Positions 57,998 to 64,000 of a stretch of DNA of 64,000 nt are shown piece by piece. The translations under genes were made by a program, and so were the position numbers. The stretch comes from JAWLCA01 sp041687395 (GTDB taxonomy: Bacteria > Pseudomonadota > Alphaproteobacteria > Rhodobacterales > Rhodobacteraceae): the NCBI GenBank assembly GCA_041687395.1, contig JAWLCA010000017.1, forward strand, positions 1 to 64,000. The letters are read 5' to 3'. The stretch's first letter is position 1, and every line of letters starts with the position of its first letter. Below the pieces are notes generated by a model that was not told the DNA's origin, ran no database searches, and was given only the letters and a program-made list of their open reading frames with translations.

Positions 57998-58846
57998 ATG
58001 CAGGACGATCCGAAAACGCTGGTCTCGACCGATTGGCTGGCCGCGCATCTGAAGGATCCGGACCTGCGGGTGCTGGACGCCAGCTACTATCTGCCAGACG
58101 CAGCCCGCGACCCGAAGGCAGAGTATGAGGCCGCGCATATCCCCGGTGCGCGCTTCTTCGATATCGACGAGATTTCCGACCATCGGTCCGAGCTGCCCCA
58201 TATGGTGCCGCCGGCGGAAAAGTTCATCAGCCGGATGCGTGCGATGGGCGTGGGCGACGGGCATCAGGTGGTGATCTACGACACGTCGGGTCTGTTCTCG
58301 GCCGCGCGGGTCTGGTGGCTGTTCCGCCTGATGGGCAAGACCGATGTGGCGGTTCTGGACGGCGGCTTTCCCAAATGGCAGGCCGAGGGGCACCCGGTCG
58401 AGGACCTGCCGCCGATCGTGCGCGATCGCCACATCACTGTCAGCCGCCAGAACCATCTGGTGAAGGACGTGACGCAGGTGGCCGCCGCCTCGAAGCTGGG
58501 CGATCACGCGATCATCGACGCGCGCTCTCCCGGCCGGTTCCGTGGCGAGGAGCCGGAGCCGCGCCCAGGCCTGCGCGCGGGCCACATCCCCGGATCTGTC
58601 AACCTGCATTACCGCGAGTTGCTGAACGACGACGGCACGATGCTGCCGCCGGACGAGTTGAAGGCGAAGTTCGCGGCGGCGGGCGTGGACCTGTCCAAAC
58701 CGGCCATCACCACCTGCGGGTCGGGCGTGACCGCCGCGATCCTCAGCCTGGCGCTGGAGATCATCGGTCACCGCAAGCACGCGCTATATGACGGGTCCTG
58801 GACGGAATGGGGCGCCTACGAGGATCTGAAGGTGGAGAAGGGCTGA
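57998..58846 (+). CDS. sseA: 3-mercaptopyruvate sulfurtransferase
   Basis: Two-domain rhodanese transferring sulfur from 3-mercaptopyruvate to an acceptor. The 282-residue protein has an inactive N-terminal rhodanese domain (LVSTDWLAAHLKDPDLRVLD) and a C-terminal one with the active-site loop CGSGVTAAIL, the C-G-S-G-V form characteristic of mercaptopyruvate enzymes over thiosulfate ones. RSPGRFRGEEPEPRPGLRAG precedes it. ATG 57998 is chosen after GGGGG; GTG 57992 is possible. Its stop overlaps the aminotransferase start in TGATG. Together they could process cysteine: transamination to mercaptopyruvate, then sulfur transfer. Confidence 0.93.
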   Translation: MQDDPKTLVSTDWLAAHLKDPDLRVLDASYYLPDAARDPKAEYEAAHIPGARFFDIDEISDHRSELPHMVPPAEKFISRMRAMGVGDGHQVVIYDTSGLFSAARVWWLFRLMGKTDVAVLDGGFPKWQAEGHPVEDLPPIVRDRHITVSRQNHLVKDVTQVAAASKLGDHAIIDARSPGRFRGEEPEPRPGLRAGHIPGSVNLHYRELLNDDGTMLPPDELKAKFAAAGVDLSKPAITTCGSGVTAAILSLALEIIGHRKHALYDGSWTEWGAYEDLKVEKG

Positions 58847-60030
58847 TGTTCGAGACGCTGAAAGCCCCGGCGCCGGACAAGATCATCCGCCTTATGCAGG
58901 CGTTCCGCGAGGATGCCCGAGTCGGCAAGATCGACCTTGGCGTCGGAGTCTACCGCAACCCCGCCGGCCAGACCCCGGTGATGCGCGCGGTGAAGGCGGC
59001 CGAGCAGCGGATCTGGGAAGAGCAGGACACGAAGGCCTATGTCGCGTTGGCGGGCGATGCGGGCTTTCACACCGCGATGCGCGACCTGATCCTGGGCGAT
59101 GCGGTTTCCCCGGACCGTCTGGCCTATGCCGCAACGCCGGGCGGAACGGGTGCGGTGCGGCAGGTGTTGGAACTCGTGAAGTTGGTGCGCCCCGACGCGA
59201 CCGTCTGGCTGCCGCAACCCACCTGGCCCAACCATCCTGCGATCGTGCAGACGCTGGGGCTGAAGCAGCGCGACTACCGCTATTACGACTTTGACAGCGG
59301 CGCTCTAGACCGTGAGGGGATGATGGCCGATCTGGCGCAGGTCGCTGCGGGGGATCTGGTGCTGCTGCACGGCTGTTGCCACAATCCGACCGGGGCCGAC
59401 CTCGACCTGTCGGACTGGGACCGTCTGGCCGACCTGCTTGTCGCACGTGGGGCGACGCCGTTCATCGACGTTGCCTATCAGGGCTTCGGTGCGGGGCTGG
59501 ACGAAGATGCGGCGGGGCTGCGCCGACTGGCGTCAAGGGTGCCCGAGGCCCTAATCGCGGCCTCCTGCTCAAAGAACTTCGGTCTTTATCGTGACCGGGT
59601 GGGCATCGTGATCGCGCTGACCGAAAACGCGGACCGACAGGCGGCGATGCAAGGCACGCTCTCGTGGCTCAACCGGCAGAACTTTGCCTTTCCGCCCGAC
59701 CACGGGGCGCGTGTGGTCCAGACGATCATGGCCGATGACGAACTGCGGGCAGACTGGCGGGCCGAGCTGGAAGAGATGCGGCAGGGCATGGCCATAAACC
59801 GTCAGGCATTGGCGGGCGCGCTGCGGGAGGCCACGCGTTCCGACCGTTTCGGGTTCCTTGCCCAACATCGCGGCATGTTCTCTCTGCTCGGCCTGTCCGG
59901 GGCAGAGGTGGAGCGGCTGCGGGCCGAGCACGCGATCTACCTGATCGACGACAGCCGGATGAACATAGCCGGACTGACCGAGGCGACGATTCCGGTGGTG
60001 GCCGAGGCGGTGGCGCAGATCGCCCACTAG
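58846..60030 (+). CDS. Aspartate/aromatic aminotransferase (class I)
   Basis: A 394-residue PLP transaminase of the AspC/TyrB group. It starts MFETLKAPAPDKIIRLMQAF and has IDLGVGVYRN, YAATPGGTGAVRQ, CCHNPTGADLD and the PLP lysine in SCSKNFGLYRDRVG, then RGMFSLLGLS. TyrB/AspC enzymes use aspartate, tyrosine or phenylalanine; class cannot be resolved. Its start overlaps sseA in TGATG, which makes a role in cysteine or sulfonate transamination plausible. Its end overlaps a convergent binding-protein-like gene by four bases. Confidence 0.93.
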   Translation: MFETLKAPAPDKIIRLMQAFREDARVGKIDLGVGVYRNPAGQTPVMRAVKAAEQRIWEEQDTKAYVALAGDAGFHTAMRDLILGDAVSPDRLAYAATPGGTGAVRQVLELVKLVRPDATVWLPQPTWPNHPAIVQTLGLKQRDYRYYDFDSGALDREGMMADLAQVAAGDLVLLHGCCHNPTGADLDLSDWDRLADLLVARGATPFIDVAYQGFGAGLDEDAAGLRRLASRVPEALIAASCSKNFGLYRDRVGIVIALTENADRQAAMQGTLSWLNRQNFAFPPDHGARVVQTIMADDELRADWRAELEEMRQGMAINRQALAGALREATRSDRFGFLAQHRGMFSLLGLSGAEVERLRAEHAIYLIDDSRMNIAGLTEATIPVVAEAVAQIAH

Positions 60031-60680
60031 CGCGCCGCCTCTCGGTTTTCCAGGAATCGATTGAGCAGGGTGACCTGTGTTTCGCGGACTCGCGGGACGG
60101 CGATCGTCTGTTCCACCTTGCCGAAGCTTTCCGTCATGATGACCGCGCCGGGATCGCCCGCAATGCGGCGTTCCAGCGTCTGGCGAACGCCCGCAACCAG
60201 GTCCGCCTCGCCGGCCAGAAACCGCCTTACCGCCTCGGGCCCCGAACACGAGGAGAGGATGGTTGCACGCTTCATCATCGCCCGCAGCGGCCCGTCGAAG
60301 GCCGCGCCGGTGACCGACAGGATCGAGATCTCGGGTCGATCTGCCTCTGATGGCGTGGTGACCGTGCCCCCCGGCCGGTGGGCGAATGTTGCCTCGATCG
60401 TCAGGTAGGGGCGCGAACAGGCCACCAGATGGCTGCGCGCCGGGTCATTGGCCAGAAACCCGATATCCCAGCGATCCTCTGCCGCCGCCTTGGCCAGATC
60501 GAGCGCGGCGGTGAAGACAACGAACTCAAGTTCGAGGCCCGCCGCCTCTGCCAGCGCGCGCGCGAAGTCAGGCGCAGGGCCGGTCAGGCGGCCGTCGTCG
60601 TCACGCGCCAGCGCGCTGTTGCCGACGTTGATCCCGGCGCGCAGAGTGCCGTTTCGTCCCAAGGATTTCAGCGCTTCCAT
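60027..60680 (-). CDS. Solute-binding-protein-like domain without signal peptide
   Basis: A 217-residue type 2 periplasmic-binding-protein fold (bacterial solute-binding family 3-like): LRAGINVGNSALARDDDGRLTG at the start in overlapping blocks, WDIGFLANDPAR and SFGKVEQTIAVPRV. No signal peptide or lipobox is visible, so it is predicted to be cytoplasmic, unusual for this fold. It could be a sensor or enzyme-associated binding domain. The start (60680) overlaps the end of the HpaI-type aldolase gene by 13 bases, suggesting coupled translation and a related role in sensing its substrate. Confidence 0.8.
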   Translation of the reverse strand: MEALKSLGRNGTLRAGINVGNSALARDDDGRLTGPAPDFARALAEAAGLELEFVVFTAALDLAKAAAEDRWDIGFLANDPARSHLVACSRPYLTIEATFAHRPGGTVTTPSEADRPEISILSVTGAAFDGPLRAMMKRATILSSCSGPEAVRRFLAGEADLVAGVRQTLERRIAGDPGAVIMTESFGKVEQTIAVPRVRETQVTLLNRFLENREAAR

Positions 60681-61432
60681 TTCGCAGCCAACTCCCGTGC
60701 CCCGCGCAGCAGGACGGCGGTGTCGATGTCCACCGCCGTGAAGGTCGTGCCGGCCGAAATTGCCTGTTCAAGGAAATCCGGGTTGAGCGAAAGGATGCCT
60801 GCCGCCTTGCCGGTTGCCACGATGCGGGCGATACCGTCCAGAATGGCTGTGCAGACCTCGGGCGCGTCAAGATTGCCGGGATGGCCCATGGAGGCTGCCA
60901 GATCGGCCGGGCCGATGAAAAGGCCGTCCACGCCCTCGACCGCGGCAATTTCTTCGATGTTCCTCAGCGCCTCGGCGGTTTCGACCTGCACCAGCAGGCA
61001 GATCTCGTCGTTCGCGATCGCTGTGTAATTCGCAACCAGCCCGTAGCGATTCGCGCGGGTGTGCCCGGCCACCCCGCGAAGCCCCTGCGGGGGATATCGA
61101 ACGGCCGCAACCGCGCGCGCGGCCTCTTCCGCCGTCTGGACATAGGGAACAAGGATCGTCTGCGCCCCGGCATCGAGCAGTCGCTTGATTTCGACCGCAT
61201 CATTCCAGCCCGGTCGCACGATCGGATGAGTGGGATAGGGGGCGGCCGCTTGAAGCATCGCGCGGACCGTCGGCAGGTCGATGATCGCATGTTCGGTATC
61301 GATCACCATCCAGTCGAAGCCGCAGCCCGCCAGTGCCTCTGCGTGACCCGAGTCCGGTATCGTGCACCAGATGCCGATCTGTTGCCGTCCCGACGCTAAC
61401 GCTGCCTTGAACGTGTTTTTCGGAAGTTGCAT
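60668..61432 (-). CDS. HpcH/HpaI-type class II aldolase
   Basis: A 254-residue TIM-barrel aldolase cleaving 2-keto-3-deoxy or 4-hydroxy-2-oxo acids to pyruvate and an aldehyde. It begins NTFKAALASGRQQIGIWCT, with WMVIDTEHAIIDLP (catalytic His), RPGWNDAVEIKRLLDAGAQ, QVETAEALRNIEEIAAVEGVDG-type Glu and FIGPADLAASMGHPG containing the metal-binding Asp. Start ATG 61432. Substrate uncertain: 2-dehydro-3-deoxyglucarate, rhamnonate or homoprotocatechuate-derived acids are all possible. It is co-transcribed with the binding-protein-like gene. Confidence 0.9.
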   Translation of the reverse strand: MQLPKNTFKAALASGRQQIGIWCTIPDSGHAEALAGCGFDWMVIDTEHAIIDLPTVRAMLQAAAPYPTHPIVRPGWNDAVEIKRLLDAGAQTILVPYVQTAEEAARAVAAVRYPPQGLRGVAGHTRANRYGLVANYTAIANDEICLLVQVETAEALRNIEEIAAVEGVDGLFIGPADLAASMGHPGNLDAPEVCTAILDGIARIVATGKAAGILSLNPDFLEQAISAGTTFTAVDIDTAVLLRGARELAAKWKR

Positions 61433-61803
61433 CCATCACCCCCCTCTTGAACTGGCCATTGCGCCAATGCCGGTGTTCCCTGAACGCATGCAAGCTAAGG
61501 GTCCGCGCAAGGAAACGCCATGCCGCACGCGCCGTATCCCTCCGCAATCGGTTGCATCTCTCTCCAAGGGTAGTGCGCTGTCTTGTCCCGGTTCGCGGCG
61601 GTGTCCCTGGACACATGCCCAAGCTAGCGCGACTGCTGGAAGTCGCGCGGTTCGGTTCCATCAAATTTTTCCCACTATCGGGTGCCGTCCCGCGACCCGT
61701 CGGAAGTCACTTAACCAAGTGTTCTGTTTTGACCGGTTACCGCTTCTGAACATCCCGCGCGGCCTTCCTGCGAGGTCTGATTCGTCAATTCGAGAGGAGT
61801 GTC
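61433..61803. other. 371-nt intergenic region upstream of the exporter genes
   Basis: No credible gene. It has two inverted repeats: GTGTCC-CT-GGACAC (61601-61614) and an 8-bp hairpin GCGCGACT-6-AGTCGCGC (61627-61648) followed by an AT-rich stretch with a T-run (61666-61670). A further small dyad CACTT-4-AAGTG is at 61708-61721. The exporter promoter is probably here. Confidence 0.55.
61601..61614. promoter_or_regulatory. Inverted repeat GTGTCC-CT-GGACAC upstream of the exporter
   Basis: Perfect six-base arms with a two-base spacer, about 190 nt before the leader ORF. It could be a dimeric regulator site or the stem of an upstream RNA structure. Confidence 0.35.
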
Positions 61804-61863
61804 ATGACCGGCGATGACAGGGGCACAGACGGCAGGTTCGATGCTTCGGTGGTCAGGGCGTGA
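61804..61863 (+). CDS. 19-codon leader ORF coupled to the exporter gene
   Basis: ATG 61804 is preceded by GAGAGGAG (61792-61799), a much stronger ribosome site than the next gene has. It encodes MTGDDRGTDGRFDASVVRA and ends at TGA 61861-61863. This overlaps the GTG 61860 start of the ABC exporter gene in GTGA. No hydrophobic or substrate-like feature is visible. It may be a translational coupler, a regulatory leader or a truncated remnant. Its size alone prevents confidence. Confidence 0.45.
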   Translation: MTGDDRGTDGRFDASVVRA

Positions 61864-63599
61864 CGGCCATGCGCAGCGTGTTTGCTTCGGTCCGTGGCTC
61901 TCGACACGAGCGCCAATTGCCACGACTGCGGCTCTCACTGGGCCGGGCGGCACTGATTGTCCTCGCCACGCTCGCAGTCAACGGCATCTGGCTCGGGCTC
62001 GCGCTAATTCTCGTGCAGCTTTTCGATAGCGTCGTCCCGCAGAAGGCGGTGCCGACCCTGCTGCAACTCACCGGCCTGTCCGTCATGGGTCTGCTGCTGG
62101 TGGCCGCGTTGAGCTACCTGCGCGCGACGGCTGTCATTTGGCAACAAGCGCGTCAGAATCATCGCTCCGCAGAGGGTAACTTCGCCAGCCACCCCTCAGG
62201 CGCGCCGATGCCCGTGGCGGAAACCCATGTCTCGCAATTCGACAGGATCGCCACACCGGAAGCGCCGGGCGCGGCCGACTGGTTGCGCGTTGCCGTCGAG
62301 CTTCCGTTTGCGGTGGTCTTCCTTTGGCTCGTCCACGCGTTTGCCGGCTGGATTGTCGCGATCCCGGTCGCTTTCGGAACTGGGCTGCTGATGCTTGCCG
62401 CGGCGCGCGCCCGAAGCGTGCGCAAGGCGCCGCAAGAGGGGGCAACGCATGAGGCGTGCCGGACAGCTTTCGTGATCGAAACGCTGGGCCGGATCAACGC
62501 GATCAAGGCGGGTGCGCTTGAGGCGCCCATGATGCGGCGGTTCGAGCGGTTGATCGCAACCGCCGCCCCATCGGATTCGGCAGGACCGCGAGAGGCCGCA
62601 ATAGATGAACTGTTGCGCTGCCTGACAATGCGCGCGGGCATTGTCGGCGTCGCACTGGCAGGAAGCCACGGTCTTGCCCTAGGGACGGTAACCCCAGGCG
62701 CACTAGCTGCCTGTCTCTTGCTGACTTTCCACGTCACGACCCTTCTCGATCATGCGAAACAGATCTGGGTCGCCTGGGTGCGCGCAGGGGTGAGGGGCGA
62801 AAGCCCTGCTGACGCAGCGGACCAGGCATCCCCGAATCGACCCCCGGCGATCCTTCGGCAGCCGCTGCGCGGAGACATCGCGCTGCAGGGGGTCACGATC
62901 CGAAATGCCCCGGATCAGCCGCCCTTGCTTGACCAAGTGTGGATGACCGTTCCGGCAGGAGCAATGATCGGTATCACCGGCGCGGCGGGCAGCGGCAAGA
63001 CCGCCCTGTTGATGGCAATCGCCGGCCAACTGCGTCCCGAAACGGGGCGCGTTCTGCTGGACGGCAAGCATGATCCGGCAGCGATATGCAGCGACGATCT
63101 GCTGCAGCAGGTTGTCTATGTTCCAAGCCGTGCGCCGATCTACGCGGGCACCCTGCTTGAGAACATCACCATGTTCGCAGAAGCGTCCGCCATGAGTCCG
63201 GCGCGCAACCGTGATCGCGCCCATGACCTTGCCGAACGGCTTGGTCTCGCACCTCTGGCTGGGTGCCTGCCCAATGGGTTCAATACATTGATCGGCCCCG
63301 GGACGGCCTATTCGCTGCCCGACGGTCTTGCACAGCGCGTTGCGCTCGCACGCGCCTTTCATGCCGCGCCCCGCATCCTGCTTTTCGATGCGGCGAACAC
63401 GGCGCTTGATGCAGAAGGGGATGCGATGGTGCGCCGTCTGCTGGACGAGGAACGGGGCACTTGCACGATGCTGATCGTCTCGCAGCGTCCATCGCTTCTC
63501 AGGCTGGCGGATGAGGTCTACGCGCTTTCCGGCCAGATGATCCGCGCGACCAACGGGCCTGATATCGACGTTGCCACCATCCCGGGGGCCTGCGCATGA
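61860..63599 (+). CDS. ABC half-transporter (type I secretion-like) with degenerate ATPase motifs
   Basis: A 579-residue half transporter: a membrane domain (about 28-310) with VQLFDSVVPQKAVPTL, the type I secretion Y/FDRVxP-like element, and an ATPase domain (about 335-560). Walker A is normal (GAAGSGKT, 374-381). Four other catalytic elements look altered: the Q-loop reads YVPSRAP (Ser423 for Gln), the signature is SLPDGLAQR (485-493) instead of LSGGQxQR, the Walker B Asp is followed by Ala511 (ILLFDAANTALD) instead of Glu, and the H-loop is VSQRPS (Gln542 for His). It therefore probably works as the degenerate half of a heterodimer with the next gene. The start is GTG 61860, or ATG 61869. 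Confidence 0.85.
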   Translation: MTAMRSVFASVRGSRHERQLPRLRLSLGRAALIVLATLAVNGIWLGLALILVQLFDSVVPQKAVPTLLQLTGLSVMGLLLVAALSYLRATAVIWQQARQNHRSAEGNFASHPSGAPMPVAETHVSQFDRIATPEAPGAADWLRVAVELPFAVVFLWLVHAFAGWIVAIPVAFGTGLLMLAAARARSVRKAPQEGATHEACRTAFVIETLGRINAIKAGALEAPMMRRFERLIATAAPSDSAGPREAAIDELLRCLTMRAGIVGVALAGSHGLALGTVTPGALAACLLLTFHVTTLLDHAKQIWVAWVRAGVRGESPADAADQASPNRPPAILRQPLRGDIALQGVTIRNAPDQPPLLDQVWMTVPAGAMIGITGAAGSGKTALLMAIAGQLRPETGRVLLDGKHDPAAICSDDLLQQVVYVPSRAPIYAGTLLENITMFAEASAMSPARNRDRAHDLAERLGLAPLAGCLPNGFNTLIGPGTAYSLPDGLAQRVALARAFHAAPRILLFDAANTALDAEGDAMVRRLLDEERGTCTMLIVSQRPSLLRLADEVYALSGQMIRATNGPDIDVATIPGACA

Positions 63600-64000
63600 C
63601 GGTAGCAGCAAGAATTTCGCGGCTGTCCCGGGTTGCGCTGTCCCCATCGCCTGTATTCGCCGTGCACGGTCGCCGGCAGATCTGGTCCACTGAGCTTCAC
63701 CGCTCCGGTCTTGTCGGCGACGACGAACTCACGCGGTGTCTGTTGCCCCTGCTCGATGCCCTGGGCTGGGAGGGCGACCCGCGGCAAATCGCGGAGGCCC
63801 TTCCGCACCTGGCCGAGCAGATGAGCATCGCGCAGTTCCGCGACGTGATGGCGTTGCTTGGATACGACAGCATCTTGATGCCTCGCTTGCGGTGCGACCG
63901 GATCGACCGGCAACTGCTTCCGGCTCTCGTGTTGGCAGATGACGGGCGGGTTCTGGTCATCTGCGCGCCGGATGCGGAAGGGCGAACGATCGTGCGAAAT
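63596..64000 (+). CDS. N-terminal part of a second exporter protein (C39-like domain), truncated by window
   Basis: The frame opens at ATG 63596, overlapping the preceding stop in ATGA, and stays open to the window end (135 residues visible). The segment from about residue 60 (EALPHLAEQMSIAQFRDVMA, LLGYDSILMPRLRCDRID, LLPALVLADDGRVLVIC) resembles the inactive C39 peptidase-like domain at the N-terminus of LapB/RtxB-type exporters: a winged helical part, then the LPxLV-DDGR strands. No catalytic Cys is seen at the usual place. The membrane and ATPase domains would lie beyond the edge, and probably supply the consensus ATPase site. Confidence 0.7.
   Translation, partial: MTVAARISRLSRVALSPSPVFAVHGRRQIWSTELHRSGLVGDDELTRCLLPLLDALGWEGDPRQIAEALPHLAEQMSIAQFRDVMALLGYDSILMPRLRCDRIDRQLLPALVLADDGRVLVICAPDAEGRTIVRN

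Noticed and set aside
1..64000. tRNA, rRNA, tmRNA, riboswitch and CRISPR elements
   Set aside because: No cloverleaf, conserved rRNA blocks, phased direct repeats with unique spacers or recognisable aptamer was found, including next to smpB and thiN.

Overview
The window is a 64 kb stretch of GC-rich, tightly packed bacterial chromosome. Gene families and local order point to an alphaproteobacterium of the Rhodobacterales (roseobacter/Paracoccaceae type): a VPLPA-type C-terminal sorting signal, DUF2842, DUF2065 beside hflKC, a ferredoxin-VI-like 2Fe-2S protein, lysC next to ptsP, and uvrC/pgsA/moaD/moaE nearby. No rRNA, tRNA, CRISPR array or prophage was seen. Species cannot be named from the sequence.

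Layout. 1-402: debris, the tail of a probable IS5-like transposase abutting a broken DUF433-type antitoxin gene. 461-9740: housekeeping genes (pyrG, secG, purA, thiN), a secreted CHRD protein, two overlapping DMT transporters and ppk2. 9741-10201: AT-rich intergenic region with palindromes and an 11-bp-phased repeat array. 10202-21000: sdaA, rpiA, gor, hflK-hflC-DUF2065, a DegP-type protease, ferredoxin, purD, xseA. 21086-28661: a minus-strand cluster (quinone reductase, AhpD-like, Tat-exported cyclase, flavin reductase), a GNAT, ptsP, lysC, DUF1178. 28809-37883: Gpx-like, HDAC-fold hydrolase, thpR, LysR, dehydratase, S49 peptidase, cation antiporter, SDR, uvrC.

37884-47800 looks like a self-contained catabolic island between uvrC and pgsA-moaD-moaE: a divergent LysR, a polyamine/opine-type ABC importer (two permeases, Tat-dependent binding protein, ATPase), class III aminotransferase, BKACE (DUF849), GNAT, acetylpolyamine-amidohydrolase-like enzyme and FAD oxidase. 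Start/stop overlaps join most of these genes. A sensible reading is uptake of an acetylated amine or beta-amino compound, deacetylation, removal of the amino group and acetyl-CoA-dependent cleavage of a beta-keto acid; the substrate is unknown.

47893-61432 is mainly housekeeping (pgsA, moaD, moaE, OmpA-type envelope protein, ubiA, rsmE, argB, sixA-like, smpB, sulfurtransferase, aminotransferase, HpaI-type aldolase). From 61804 to the window edge an exporter operon begins: a 19-codon leader ORF, an ABC half-transporter whose ATPase motifs are degenerate, and the start of a second, partner-like gene that runs off the window.

Besides the island, the strongest unexplained signals are two pairs of related noncoding elements: a 33-bp palindromic motif (21036-21068 and 55271-55303) whose differences inside the dyad are compensatory, and phased CGTGCAT/CGTATG arrays that start 25-30 nt after the stop codons of sdaA and moaE.
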